DNA from: Aeriscardovia aeriphila
GTDB lineage: Bacteria > Actinomycetota > Actinomycetes > Actinomycetales > Bifidobacteriaceae
Assembly: GCF_002259595.1 (NCBI RefSeq)
Contig: NZ_MWWU01000002.1
Span: 975,305 to 1,039,304, forward strand
Reading direction: 5' to 3'
Length of the DNA stretch: 64,000 nucleotides
Made by a program: the position numbers and the translations under genes. The stretch's first letter is position 1. Each line of letters opens with the position of its first letter. The notes beneath the pieces were generated by a model that did not search any database, was not told where the DNA came from, and was given only the letters and a program-made list of their open reading frames with translations. This document shows, piece after piece, positions 1 to 9,518 of the stretch.

Positions 1-1
1 A

Positions 2-1039
2 GCCACCTGGATTGCCGGCATCGAGACGAGCGCCCCTGATCTCCATATTTCTTACGACCCCTCCGGTTCCGGCGCAGGAGTTTCCACCTTCCTTCAAAAA
101 GGCGTGAGCTTGGCCGCCTCCGACGTTCCCCTTTCCGATGAGCAGCGCACTCGTAGCCAGCAGGCTTGCGCTCTCGGCGAGGCTTTTGAAGTGCCGACTT
201 ACCTCTCGGCCATCGCTTTTGCTTACAATTTGAAGTCGGCTGGTCTCAACAACACAAGCAACCCGGTGAAGTTGACGCCGGTCACTATTACCCGCATTTT
301 CAATGGCACTCTCAAATTTTGGGATGACGCTGAAATTAAGGCAGAAAACCCTGAGATTGCCACTAAGCTTCCTCACCTGTCGATCACCCCAGTCTGGCGT
401 TCGGATAAATCGGGCACAACCGAGACCGTAGAAAAGTTCTTCCACGCTACGGCAAGCTCCGAGTGGCCAGGAACTCCGCAGGAAACCTGGCCTTTCGACG
501 CCGGCCAGTCCGCTAAAGGCAACGCAGGTATTTCCTCCACTTTGCAGCAAGCTGAAGGAACGATCGGCTACATCGACTTCTCCCAGGTCAACGAGCTCGG
601 AGCAGCGAGCATCATCACTCAGCAAGCTTCCGCTGAGAAGGGCGAGAAGGAAATTGTTGTTGCTCCAGGAACTGCTGCAGCAACCAAGACGATCGCCCAT
701 TCTCGCCTCACTACCGCAGGCGAAGCAGGATCTGTGCTCGTCGACACTGACTTCGCCATTCGCCGTGAAGGCGCTTACCCGCTGGTGTTGGTCAGCTACC
801 AGATTGCCTGCCAAACCTACGAAAAGGATGACACCGCCCATTTCGCCTTAGCATGGCTGGATTGGGTGACGAGCCCCGCCGGGCAGAAATCTGCCTCGCA
901 GATCACCGGCTCTGCCCCACTGCCCACTAATGTTCGCAAGAAGGTAACCAAGAGCATCCAGGCCATCAGCTCGCTCAAGCAGGCCAGCGCTCCCCACACC
1001 GCAGCTTCCACTCGCACCACTGATTTGAGGAGGCTCTGA
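2..1039 (+). CDS. pstS: Phosphate ABC transporter substrate-binding protein PstS (5' end cut by window)
   Basis: Extracytoplasmic phosphate-binding component of the high-affinity Pst importer. The reading frame is open from base 2, so the signal peptide and N-terminus lie outside the window; 345 residues are visible. Two phosphate-cradling loops typical of PstS are present: YDPSGSGAG near the start of the visible part, and SDKSGTTE in the middle. The stop codon overlaps the ATG of the next gene (TGATG), and GAGGAGG lies just before the overlap, so translation is probably coupled to the permease gene. An ATG/GTG-type start at 104 is internal and is not the real start. Confidence 0.95.
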   Translation, partial: ATWIAGIETSAPDLHISYDPSGSGAGVSTFLQKGVSLAASDVPLSDEQRTRSQQACALGEAFEVPTYLSAIAFAYNLKSAGLNNTSNPVKLTPVTITRIFNGTLKFWDDAEIKAENPEIATKLPHLSITPVWRSDKSGTTETVEKFFHATASSEWPGTPQETWPFDAGQSAKGNAGISSTLQQAEGTIGYIDFSQVNELGAASIITQQASAEKGEKEIVVAPGTAAATKTIAHSRLTTAGEAGSVLVDTDFAIRREGAYPLVLVSYQIACQTYEKDDTAHFALAWLDWVTSPAGQKSASQITGSAPLPTNVRKKVTKSIQAISSLKQASAPHTAASTRTTDLRRL

Positions 1040-3225
1040 TGGCACACACCCAGCGTAAGCTCTTCAACAGAATTCAGCATTTCGAACGCGGCGGCGACCG
1101 CGCCTTCCGCCAGGTCACCACCGTAGCGGGCAGCATTGTTCTCGCCGTTCTCGCTGCCATTGCAGCCTTCCTGCTCATCAAGGCTCTGCCTGCCCTCAAC
1201 GCAGGTTCTGCAGTAGAGCAGAAAACCATTCAAGGTTTGACCGGTGGCGTCGAATCAAACTTCTGGGCTTACCTCGGCCCTCTGGTTTTCGGCACGCTGC
1301 TCGCCGCAGGCTTGGCGCTCCTGCTCAGCTTCTTCATTTCCATTGGCGTCGCGCTTTTCATCACCCAGTACGCGCCGAAGCCTCTGGCCCGTACGCTCTC
1401 CTGGCTCATCGACTTGTTGGCAGCCATCCCTTCGGTGGTGTATGGCTTGTGGGGCGCTCTGGTTCTCGTCCCCTCGATGCAGCCATTCTGGGCGTGGGTG
1501 AATAAGTATTTAGGTTGGATCCCGCTTTTCGCCTCCCCACAGTCGAACCCGCCTCGCACTATCGCCACCGTGAGCATCATTCTGGCAATCATGATCCTGC
1601 CGATTATCACGTCGATGGCTCGCGACATTTTGGCACAGGTTCCTCGCTCGCAGATTGAAGGCGCTCTTGCCCTCGGTGCTACTCGCTGGGAAATGATGCG
1701 TATCGCCGTCGTGCCTTTCGCCCGTAACGGCATGGTTTCTGCTGGCCTTTTGGGCTTGGGTCGCGCTTTGGGTGAGACGATGGCCGTTTTGATGATCCTC
1801 TCTCCTGGCGCCTCCTACACCTGGCACCTGCTCGTGGCGAGTAAGCATCAGACTATCGCTGCCAATATTGCTAACCAGTTCCCTGAGGCTGACGCTCAAG
1901 GCGTTTCCACTTTGATTGCCACTGGTCTGGTCCTATTTGTGATTACCTTCTTCATCAACTGGGCTGCTCGCCGTTTGACTACCCCGAGTGGTTCTCAGCC
2001 GACGGCAACCATTTGGCAGAAGTTCTGGCGTGCTACCGCACAAGCTTTCTCTGCCTTGTTGCAAAGGTATCGCAAGGCTTCTCGCTCCTGGCGTCTGGCT
2101 CGCGCACTGGGCAAGGCTCCTCAGGCTGAGCTGACAGACACCGGCTCAGTGGCAGCTCGCAAGGAAACGGGTGAGATGAGCCAGCAGAAGCGTCACGAAG
2201 ACCCTCGTATTCTCGCTGCTTTGGCTGCTTCTCAGGCTCATGCAGTGCAGAACTCGCGCTCGCACGGCCCGAACACTCCTTCTCACCACGCTTTGCCAAA
2301 CTTGATGGATCGCTCGAATGTGGCTCGTCAAGCGCGCAACAACCTGATGACTGTGCTCATTTACGTGTGCGCTGCCATCGCGGTTCTTCCTTTGGCCGTG
2401 GTCCTCTTCACTGTGTTGAGTAACGGCATCACGAGGCTCAACTGGGACTTCCTGACGCACACCATGCGCGGCGTTGTCGGTGGCCTGGCCCCTTACGGTG
2501 GTGCATCCCATGCCATCATTGGCACGCTGGAAATCACCCTGGGTGCGATGCTCATCAGCCTTCCTATCGGCATTATGGCTGCTATCTACCTGGTGGAGTA
2601 TTCGAAGGGTTCCTTCCTTTCGCGCACTCTCTCGACGATGGTGGGCGTGATGGCTGGTATTCCTTCCATTGTGGCCGGCCTGTTCTCCTTCTCGCTCTTC
2701 TCCATTATTGGCGGGCCGGGAACGGTGAATGGTTTCGTCGGCTCGTGCGCCCTCTCCGTATTGATGATCCCGACGGTGATCACCTCGACGGCGGCTATGT
2801 TGCGCGTCGTTCCGCATGACCTTCGCGAGGCAAGCTATGCATTGGGTGTGACGAAGACGAGGACGATTCTCCACGTGGTGTTGCCTACTGCGCTTCCTGG
2901 CATTGTTTCTGGCGCTACTTTGGCTGTTGCTCGCGTCATTGGCGAAACGGCTCCTCTGCTCATCACTTCCGGTGCCATTGATTCGACAAATTGGAATCTG
3001 TTCAATGGTCGTATGACGAGCTTGCCTGTGTACGTGTACAACGAGTTCCAGCAAGGTACCGCTCTGTGCCCTGCGGCGGCGAGTTCACAAGTTCCGGCTT
3101 GCATTCCTGGCATTCGTATGGAACGAGCCTGGGCTGCTGCCTTGGTGTTGATTGTCATCGTTTTGCTGCTCAACATCATTGCTCGCGCCATCGCCCGTTC
3201 GGTGCAATACGCTCACAACTCTTAA
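1039..3225 (+). CDS. pstCA: Fused phosphate ABC permease PstC-PstA
   Basis: Inner part of the Pst phosphate importer. One 728-residue frame holds both permease subunits, which are normally separate proteins of about 300 residues. Residues 1 to about 325 are PstC-like, with an EAA loop around EGALALGATRWEMMRI. Residues about 435 to 728 are PstA-like, with the second EAA loop REASYALGVTKTRTIL. A basic, hydrophilic linker of about 100 residues joins them. An in-frame ATG at 2176 follows AAGGAAACGGGTGAG, so a separate PstA could also be made by internal initiation. The start overlaps the pstS stop. Function is certain; whether the product stays fused is not. Confidence 0.93.
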   Translation: MAHTQRKLFNRIQHFERGGDRAFRQVTTVAGSIVLAVLAAIAAFLLIKALPALNAGSAVEQKTIQGLTGGVESNFWAYLGPLVFGTLLAAGLALLLSFFISIGVALFITQYAPKPLARTLSWLIDLLAAIPSVVYGLWGALVLVPSMQPFWAWVNKYLGWIPLFASPQSNPPRTIATVSIILAIMILPIITSMARDILAQVPRSQIEGALALGATRWEMMRIAVVPFARNGMVSAGLLGLGRALGETMAVLMILSPGASYTWHLLVASKHQTIAANIANQFPEADAQGVSTLIATGLVLFVITFFINWAARRLTTPSGSQPTATIWQKFWRATAQAFSALLQRYRKASRSWRLARALGKAPQAELTDTGSVAARKETGEMSQQKRHEDPRILAALAASQAHAVQNSRSHGPNTPSHHALPNLMDRSNVARQARNNLMTVLIYVCAAIAVLPLAVVLFTVLSNGITRLNWDFLTHTMRGVVGGLAPYGGASHAIIGTLEITLGAMLISLPIGIMAAIYLVEYSKGSFLSRTLSTMVGVMAGIPSIVAGLFSFSLFSIIGGPGTVNGFVGSCALSVLMIPTVITSTAAMLRVVPHDLREASYALGVTKTRTILHVVLPTALPGIVSGATLAVARVIGETAPLLITSGAIDSTNWNLFNGRMTSLPVYVYNEFQQGTALCPAAASSQVPACIPGIRMERAWAAALVLIVIVLLLNIIARAIARSVQYAHNS

Positions 3226-3267
3226 AGATTGTCATTGCCCCTATCCTCATTTCGAGAAAGAAAGCTT

Positions 3268-4098
3268 ATGTTTGGTTTGAAACGTGCTGCTACCTCTACT
3301 CTTCCCCAAGCTCCTGCCCAAGGTTCTGGCTTGGAGATCAAAGGGTTGAACTGCTATTACGGTAACTTCCATGCGGTTGACGATGTGAATATGGTGATTA
3401 AACCGCGCACGGTGACTGCTTTTATTGGCCCTTCGGGTTGCGGTAAATCAACCGTTTTGCGCACTATTAACCGCATGCACGAAACCGTTCCAGGGGCGCG
3501 CAGTACGGGTGAGATTGTGATGGACGGTGTTAATCTTTTTGGCCCTTCTGTCGACCCTGTGGATGTGCGTCGCCATATTGGTATGGTTTTCCAGAGGCCT
3601 AACCCCTTCCCTACGATGTCGATTCGCGAGAATGTGCTGTCTGGTTTGACGCTCAATAAGAAGAAGGTGAGCAAACAGGAGGCGGATGACATTGTCGAGT
3701 GGGCTTTGAAGGGCGCAAACCTGTGGGATGGCGTGTCTAACAAGCTTGACAAGCCGGGTACGGACCTCTCTGGTGGCCAGCAGCAGCGTCTGTGCATTGC
3801 TCGAGCCATTGCTGTTCACCCTCAAATTTTGTTGATGGATGAGCCCTGCTCTGCTCTCGACCCTATCTCTACTCTGGCCATTGAAAAGCTGATCGAAGAG
3901 TTGAAGCACGATTACACCATCGTGATTGTCACGCATAATATGCAGCAGGCTCAGCGTGTGAGTGATTACACTGCTTTCTTTAACACTGAGGGCGTGGGCA
4001 AGCCTGGCCACTTGGTGGAAATGGCTCCGACGGCTGAACTGTTTGGCAACCCTCAGCGTCCGGAAACGCAGAAGTACATTTCTGGCCAGTTTGGCTGA
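3268..4098 (+). CDS. pstB: Phosphate ABC transporter ATPase PstB
   Basis: Cytoplasmic ATPase that powers phosphate import through PstCA. All ABC signatures are visible: Walker [10 protein letters not shown], signature LSGGQQQR, Walker [14 protein letters not shown] and the H-loop region VTHNMQQA. The ATG at 3268 is preferred (276 residues) because GAGAAAG lies upstream at the right distance; a TTG at 3229 would add 13 residues. It sits about 40 bases after pstCA, in the same operon. No phoU follows, since the next gene is an unrelated efflux pump. Confidence 0.95.
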   Translation: MFGLKRAATSTLPQAPAQGSGLEIKGLNCYYGNFHAVDDVNMVIKPRTVTAFIGPSGCGKSTVLRTINRMHETVPGARSTGEIVMDGVNLFGPSVDPVDVRRHIGMVFQRPNPFPTMSIRENVLSGLTLNKKKVSKQEADDIVEWALKGANLWDGVSNKLDKPGTDLSGGQQQRLCIARAIAVHPQILLMDEPCSALDPISTLAIEKLIEELKHDYTIVIVTHNMQQAQRVSDYTAFFNTEGVGKPGHLVEMAPTAELFGNPQRPETQKYISGQFG

Positions 4099-4288
4099 TC
4101 TTACGACGACACGGCCAACTTATGAGTAATGTCAGCTGAACGCGGCAATTCGTGAAGGCCTGCTAGTAGGCTGACACTATCCTGACTTTCACCGACGAGG
4201 CTCAGAGGTTCGCCCTCGTCCACCCCGCCATAAAGCCATCAGTAAGGCGAAAATCGGCTACACAGCGAGAAGAGGCAAGGCATTTTTC

Positions 4289-6043
4289 ATGAGCGAAGAG
4301 CAGACGAATCCTGTCGACGAGAGCGAGCAAGAGGCTAACCACACTACCCACAACGCCGAACCGATCATCCGTTCTGAACGACACGAGCAAGCCCACAGCG
4401 CGGGTTTCCATGATCACAACGATCACAGCATTCACGCTCCTCACACTGCAAAAGCTAGCACCGATTGGGCTCATCGCCTCTACCATGCTCGCCAGCATGC
4501 TCTCGCTCAAATTTCTCGGGTGGCTCACTCTCCTGCCTGGTCACGCGCTTCACAGATCACACTGACCAGAGAACGTGCCTACCATGATGGGCATTTGACT
4601 CATCCCGCGTTTGTTTCCATTGCTATTCTCACTTTCGCGGCTTTCCTTTCGAATTTCACTCAGCTGCAGCTCACCTCTGCCCTGCCCAGCATCGATAAAG
4701 AATTTGGTATCCCGCTGGTCACTGGCCAGTGGATGACGTCGATCTTCCAGCTGGTGATGGGCGTCATGGTTCCTTTGACGGCATTCTTCACCCAACGCTT
4801 CTCTACTCGCCAGATTGTCATTAGTTCTATGGCGCTTTTCACCATTGGCTCGGTGATTTGCTGGCTTTCTCCTCTTTTCCCGTTAGAAATTGTGGGTCGT
4901 GTGCTGCAAGCTATGGGTGGCGGCGTCATGTGGCCTGTGCTGCAAATCGTGGTTTTCTCCACTATTCCTATTACTCACCGCGGCCAAGCTATGGGAACTG
5001 TGGGCATCGCAATGGCTGTCGCCCCGGCAATTGGCCCGACGATCGGCGGTTGGCAAACGGACGTGAACGGCTGGCGGTCCATCTTCCTCACGCTCGCTAT
5101 TATTGGCGTAACCACAATGGTACTGTGCGTCTTCCTTTTGCGCAACTTTATGGAGAAGAATGCCAGCATTCACGCTGATTTCTTCTCTGCTGGATTGTCA
5201 ACATTGGGTATGGGTGGCCTGCTCTATGGTTTCACGAATATCGAGGCTTACCCTCTCACTTCACCGGTGTGCTGGGCTCCTATGCTGCTCGGCTTGGTGA
5301 CGAGCATTTGGTTTGTGGTTCGCCAGCTTCGCCAGGCTGTTCCGCTGCTCAACTTGCGCGTGCTGAAAAACCGTGCTTTTACTACGGGAACGGTGATCGC
5401 CTCGCTCTCCTACTTCGCGTTTAGCTCGATTATTCTCATGCTTTCTCAGTACATTCAGAATGATCGTGGTTATTCGGCGACGATGGCTGGTTTGATTATT
5501 CTTCCTGGTGCTTTCGGAACGATTATTTCGCAGTTCTTCTCTGGCCGTTTCCTCGACCGGCTGGGCGCTCGTCCTGTGGCTATTTTTGGTACGGGAATGC
5601 TCCTGATTGGCACTATTATGATGAGCTTTATTTCGGATAACACGAATGTGTGGTGGATTTCCATCTCGCAGTTTGTCCGTCAGATTGGTATGGGCGCCAC
5701 TTTGATGCCTATCACCACCTGGGCTCTCAATTCCCTCTCTCGAGAGGATATGTCAGATGGCTCTGCCACGACGAATACAATTCGCCAGATTGCTGGTGCT
5801 ATTGGCTCTCCAGTGTTGATCGTCACTTTGACGTCACTGACTGTGTGGCGGCATTCTCAAGGCTTTGGTCAGGCGAGTGCGAATATTTGGGCGACGCGTA
5901 TGACGCTGATTATTTCAGCAACCATTTGCTCAGTGATGTTCTTGCTGGCTGTTTTCGGTGTGAAAGGTGCGGGTGCTGGGCATATTCATACGATTACGCT
6001 CGACCAGTTGCGTCGCCAGCGCAAGCAGCAAGAGGCCGCGTAA
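4289..6043 (+). CDS. MFS multidrug efflux transporter, DHA2 (14-helix) family
   Basis: Predicted proton-driven drug exporter in the cell membrane. It has 584 residues with the length and hydrophobic pattern of EmrB/QacA-type pumps. Motif C of drug antiporters is recognisable (AVAPAIGPTIGGW), and the first transmembrane region contains the family-like ALPSIDKEFGIP and QWMTSIFQL. The N-terminal roughly 100 residues are an unusual hydrophilic extension rich in His and acidic residues (for example HDHNDHSIHAPH). The ATG is preceded by GAGGCAAGG. It is separated from pstB by about 190 bases, so it is probably its own transcript, ending at the terminator near 6185. The substrate cannot be told from sequence. 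Confidence 0.85.
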   Translation: MSEEQTNPVDESEQEANHTTHNAEPIIRSERHEQAHSAGFHDHNDHSIHAPHTAKASTDWAHRLYHARQHALAQISRVAHSPAWSRASQITLTRERAYHDGHLTHPAFVSIAILTFAAFLSNFTQLQLTSALPSIDKEFGIPLVTGQWMTSIFQLVMGVMVPLTAFFTQRFSTRQIVISSMALFTIGSVICWLSPLFPLEIVGRVLQAMGGGVMWPVLQIVVFSTIPITHRGQAMGTVGIAMAVAPAIGPTIGGWQTDVNGWRSIFLTLAIIGVTTMVLCVFLLRNFMEKNASIHADFFSAGLSTLGMGGLLYGFTNIEAYPLTSPVCWAPMLLGLVTSIWFVVRQLRQAVPLLNLRVLKNRAFTTGTVIASLSYFAFSSIILMLSQYIQNDRGYSATMAGLIILPGAFGTIISQFFSGRFLDRLGARPVAIFGTGMLLIGTIMMSFISDNTNVWWISISQFVRQIGMGATLMPITTWALNSLSREDMSDGSATTNTIRQIAGAIGSPVLIVTLTSLTVWRHSQGFGQASANIWATRMTLIISATICSVMFLLAVFGVKGAGAGHIHTITLDQLRRQRKQQEAA

Positions 6044-6184
6044 GCTCGCTCCTCACTGAAGTTGGCTTGCGCTCTCTTGGCGTAAGCTCTCTCTTTCACT
6101 TGCTTGCACAGCTAGTAAATGCGATTGCCTCTGAGCCTTTGTCCCTTATAACTTGCGGCATAAGCTCCGCTTTCCTGTGCAATA

Positions 6185-6228
6185 AATAAAGCGCCCCTCC
6201 CGAGTCGCATCAGGAGGAGCACTTTATT
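6185..6228. terminator. Bidirectional terminator between convergent genes
   Basis: A 16-bp imperfect stem (14 of 16 paired) begins with AATAAAG and ends with CTTTATT around a 12-base loop, with T-rich sequence on both sides. It lies between the efflux gene and the convergent coiled-coil gene and could stop transcription in either direction. Confidence 0.8.
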
Positions 6229-6249
6229 GTTTTACACTGGCGAGGCGCG

Positions 6250-7428
6250 TTAGCGCGGCTGCTGAACAGGGGTCGTGTTGTTGTTATTTCCCACTCTGCT
6301 GTTGCCGCGGCTCGCCGCCTGGTTGGCAGCATTGTTGTTGGCTGAATTGTTGCTCGAACTACTCGAATTGCTGGAGTTATTCGAGTTATCCCCACCTTCA
6401 GCATCGTCGTCATTGCCCTGTTGAGCTTGTTCTTCAGCCTCTTGGCGCGCTTTCTCTTCGGCTTCCTTGCGCGCCTTTTCCTCTGCAGCTTTCAGGTCGG
6501 CGGCGAGTTTCTCTGCCTGAGAATCTGTCACCGCTTTTTCAGCAGTTTTCAGCGCTTGAATCTGAGTGGTGAACTGTTGGGCGGTCACCGAGGAGTTGGA
6601 GTTGTTCAACATCTGTTGAGCTTGAGAAATGGCCGAGTTGAGCGAGTAGCGTACCGAATCGTTGGCAACTGTTCCCTCGGAAGAGGTGTAGAGTTTCTGC
6701 GCGGTGGCAATCTCCTCGGTTAAGGTTTGCTTTGCCCTCTCAATTTCCTTGGAATCTTGCGACTTCTTGATGCCAGCAATGTCTGCCTTGAGATTATCAG
6801 TAGCGTTATTCAAGCTCTCTGCTTGCCCTTTCATCGCTGTGGCAGTGCTGTGCAGCTCTTGCGTGGTAGCGGTTGTGGAGCAGGTTTTTGCTTGAGGAAT
6901 GGAAACTGACACATCATGATGCAGGTTGGTAATCAGAGCACCATCTGTCACGTCTGTTGTGGCGAGATTCATGTACTGCTGAGCGTTCTGCTGTTCCTTC
7001 TTGTAGGAGGTTACAGCTGTTTCCAAGTTACGTACGCTGCTTTCGCAGGTCTGAACGGCTTGTTGATGCTGTTTGTTTGACCAGTATGCGTACACACCGT
7101 AACCGACACCAGCGATGACGAGAAGCCCGGCCGCGATGGAGGATGCGATGATCGCAATGGACTTCTTATGGTGAGGATCAGGTGTTTTCACTACGGCTGG
7201 GTTGTGCTGAGCGTCCTGCTCGTTTGACGCCCCCTCGTCGTCCGCAGGAATGCTCTCTTCATCGTCGGAGAGAGAATCCAAAGTCATGGTGTCGCCGATA
7301 GGGTTCATTTGACCGGTCTGCTCAGCAGAATCATCAAACTGAGAGTATGCTGGCACGCGAATAGGCGCCATGCGCATGGTGTCTTCACCGGTGTCGTAAT
7401 CGTCGTCTTCGTCAAAGACGCTGGCCAT
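6250..7428 (-). CDS. Membrane-anchored coiled-coil protein with Asn/Ser-rich tail
   Basis: Function unknown. Layout: acidic cytoplasmic N-terminus (about 85 residues), one membrane helix (about residues 91-114), a long helical outer region with a Lys/Glu/Ala-rich coiled coil (for example KAAEEKARKEAEEKARQEAE), then a low-complexity Asn/Ser tail. It belongs to the same family as the two ICE proteins at 32307-33593 and 48914-49891 and the remnant at 10802-11053, sharing a membrane segment followed by Q-x-C-x(3)-V and the coiled coil. The ATG at 7428 is chosen because CGGAG lies 6 bases upstream; a TTG at 7449 would add 7 residues. Confidence 0.75.
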   Translation of the reverse strand: MASVFDEDDDYDTGEDTMRMAPIRVPAYSQFDDSAEQTGQMNPIGDTMTLDSLSDDEESIPADDEGASNEQDAQHNPAVVKTPDPHHKKSIAIIASSIAAGLLVIAGVGYGVYAYWSNKQHQQAVQTCESSVRNLETAVTSYKKEQQNAQQYMNLATTDVTDGALITNLHHDVSVSIPQAKTCSTTATTQELHSTATAMKGQAESLNNATDNLKADIAGIKKSQDSKEIERAKQTLTEEIATAQKLYTSSEGTVANDSVRYSLNSAISQAQQMLNNSNSSVTAQQFTTQIQALKTAEKAVTDSQAEKLAADLKAAEEKARKEAEEKARQEAEEQAQQGNDDDAEGGDNSNNSSNSSSSSNNSANNNAANQAASRGNSRVGNNNNTTPVQQPR

Positions 7429-7479
7429 AGTTTCTCCGTTCGTTTGCAAACTATAGCCTATTCTACCGGCAGCAGTGCC

Positions 7480-8118
7480 TCATTTCACGAGCTTCTTAAT
7501 CTGGCCAAGAGTCACTTCGTTGGGCAATTTATCTTGTTTGGCAAGAAACACTCGTGAAAATGAGACGTTATCTACTTTCGAACTCGTAAAAGGTTCAGTC
7601 GTCAACGTTGTAAAATCATTAATATGAGTCAAGGCGTACTGTCCAAACACTTCGACAGCCTCTTCCTTACCAAAGTTTTCTTTGAGCTCCTTTTCTTTTT
7701 CGAAGTCAGCTGGACGATAGCTAAAGATTAACAGGATCTGCTTTTCATGCAACCACCCTGGGTCTCCTGTTCCAATTTCACGAATAATAACCTTGTCATG
7801 GGGTTTATGCTCTCCTTTGAGCACCCCAATAACCGAAAAGGTATATTTCGTGACAATTCCGAAAATCTCATCCCCTGTTACTTCTTTCTTAATCACTTCT
7901 CCCACCATAATATTTTGATTGTTCTTAGCAATCTTGGGCAGGGTCAATGATGTTTTTCCTCGCTCCACGTGCATTGTGTCTTCAGGCAATAGATACGAGG
8001 ATTCATTGGGCACAGGCCAATCCTTCGACGGAGTAGTCAGCCCACACCCAATGAGTGAGAGTGTCAGAAGGGAAGTAAGCATTCCTGCGCATACTGTTTG
8101 CGTTATTTTCTTCTTCAT
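7480..8118 (-). CDS. Predicted lipoprotein, SKDWPVPNESS family, copy 1
   Basis: Function unknown. The 212-residue protein has a lipoprotein signal (basic start, hydrophobic stretch, lipobox SLIGC with Cys about residue 25), so it should be anchored on the outer face of the membrane. Just after the lipobox is a stretch shared with its paralogue: LTTPSKDWPVPNESSY. A core follows with VGEVIKKEV and VIGVLKGEHKPHDKVIIRE, and the C-terminus is LPNEVTLGQIKKLVK. It is one of three intact and one broken copies within 3.3 kb, two of them almost identical over the signal-peptide region at DNA level, which points to recent duplication. Confidence 0.8.
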   Translation of the reverse strand: MKKKITQTVCAGMLTSLLTLSLIGCGLTTPSKDWPVPNESSYLLPEDTMHVERGKTSLTLPKIAKNNQNIMVGEVIKKEVTGDEIFGIVTKYTFSVIGVLKGEHKPHDKVIIREIGTGDPGWLHEKQILLIFSYRPADFEKEKELKENFGKEEAVEVFGQYALTHINDFTTLTTEPFTSSKVDNVSFSRVFLAKQDKLPNEVTLGQIKKLVK

Positions 8119-8166
8119 CTTTTGTCCTTGAACTCTTTCTCTGACAGCGCTGAAGAACCCATTCTG

Positions 8167-8802
8167 TCATTTCACGAGCTTTTTGATCTGGCCAAGAGTC
8201 ACCTCGTTAGGCAACTGTGCCTTTTTGAGAAGAAACACCTTCGAAAACGACACATTATCAACCTTGTTACTACTGAAAGGCTCAGTCGTGAGAGTGGTGA
8301 AATCATTAATATGTGTCAACGCATACTCTGCAGCTACGGAGGCGGCTTCTTGGTCTCCCCAATTTTCCTTGAGCTCTTTTCTGTCTTCTTGGTCTCGCGG
8401 AAGAACCGTAAACAGCAGTAGCACCTGTTTCTCTTTGAGATGCCATGGCTCTTCAGTGGCTCCTACCTCTCGGATGATCACCTTGTCGTGAGGCTTATGG
8501 TCTCCTTTGAGCACGCCAATCACAGAGAAGGTATTCTCTGTCACGATTCCGAAAATCGGGTCTGCTATTACTTCTTTCTTAATCACCTCTCCGACCATGA
8601 TGTTGGTGTGATCGCTCACCATTTTGTTGAGCTTCAGAGGCGTTGCCGTTTTCTGTAGAGTCACTTTGTCCTCAGAAATCCCATACGAGGATTCATTGGG
8701 CACAGGCCAATCCTTCGAAGGAGTAGTCAGCCCACACCCAATGAGTGACAATGTACACAAGAAGATGCTGAGAGTAGCAATCACTCTTCGACGAACAAAC
8801 AT
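8167..8802 (-). CDS. Predicted lipoprotein, SKDWPVPNESS family, copy 2
   Basis: Paralogue of the lipoprotein just downstream, 211 residues, same lipobox (SLIGC) and same conserved core (VGEVIKKEV, VIGVLKGDHKPHDKVIIRE). Both copies end in LPNEVTLGQIKKLVK. The two genes are in tandem and 48 bases apart, probably one transcript. The most divergent part is between the conserved N-terminal motif and the VGEV strand, which may be where specificity lies. No known domain was recognised; a surface-exposed binding or inhibitor role is only a guess. Confidence 0.8.
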   Translation of the reverse strand: MFVRRRVIATLSIFLCTLSLIGCGLTTPSKDWPVPNESSYGISEDKVTLQKTATPLKLNKMVSDHTNIMVGEVIKKEVIADPIFGIVTENTFSVIGVLKGDHKPHDKVIIREVGATEEPWHLKEKQVLLLFTVLPRDQEDRKELKENWGDQEAASVAAEYALTHINDFTTLTTEPFSSNKVDNVSFSKVFLLKKAQLPNEVTLGQIKKLVK

Positions 8803-8849
8803 CGTGATCAGCTTTCACACCGTGAACATGTTCGAATTATTAGCAAGAA

Positions 8850-9467
8850 CTAGTATTTCGAATTAATCCCTCTTACATCATCGGTTGTGAGATACTCTAC
8901 TCCACTCTTGTATGACTGATCTGCGTTAGCATACATTACCGTATGCACATAATCACTATGCCCTAGTCCCCAAGCATGACCAAGCTCGTGCAACCAGATT
9001 AAGCGAACTTTACCAATTGGAGTTGAGGGTCGAATGATACTCTTATTCAGCATCACATCTGCCCAAGTAATCCTCTTACGGGGATACTTATCTGCATCAC
9101 TGTTCGTATACCCTGCAACATTTTGGCTGCCATCTTTGAATCCAATCCAGTTCGTTCCACCATAGTAGCGTGCTTGTGCAAGCATCTTACCGTTGTTATT
9201 CCGCGAAAGATGCACGTGGGTTTGAGTGTTGTAATTGTCGATGGCCTGGTTGAGTGCAGTGGAATAAACTCCACTCACATCGCCGTAGGCACGAATCATC
9301 TGAATTGAGCTATCCCATTTCGCAGGATATGTTGAATATGCATAGGCAGAATGAGTAGGAATCGCGCTCGACACCCCAAGAATAATCAGAAAGACGAGTA
9401 CTGCTTTCCCTAGCAGTCTGAAACCAAAGAGCTGACTGTTATAATTACCTTTTCTTGTGTTCATCAT
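8850..9467 (-). CDS. Secreted metzincin-type zinc metalloprotease (matrixin-like)
   Basis: Predicted exported peptidase. An N-terminal signal peptide (about residues 1-42, ending near SAYA) is followed by a compact catalytic domain with the extended zinc motif HELGHAWGLGHS, which matches HExxHxxGxxH of metzincins: the three His bind zinc and the Glu is the catalytic base. At 205 residues there is no clear pro-domain with a cysteine switch, and no other domain. The start has AGAAGG before two consecutive ATGs. It lies between lipoprotein genes of one family, so the lipoproteins could be partners, substrates or protective inhibitors; this is inference. Confidence 0.85.
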   Translation of the reverse strand: MMNTRKGNYNSQLFGFRLLGKAVLVFLIILGVSSAIPTHSAYAYSTYPAKWDSSIQMIRAYGDVSGVYSTALNQAIDNYNTQTHVHLSRNNNGKMLAQARYYGGTNWIGFKDGSQNVAGYTNSDADKYPRKRITWADVMLNKSIIRPSTPIGKVRLIWLHELGHAWGLGHSDYVHTVMYANADQSYKSGVEYLTTDDVRGINSKY

Positions 9468-9518
9468 GCACCTTCTCTACCTTTATTTTTTCAAGTAATT
9501 ACCACTTGTTTCGTTTGG

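Noticed and set aside
2146..3054. 302-residue leftward frame opposite pstCA
   Set aside because: Antisense shadow of a conserved permease; Arg/His/Gln-rich without any domain.
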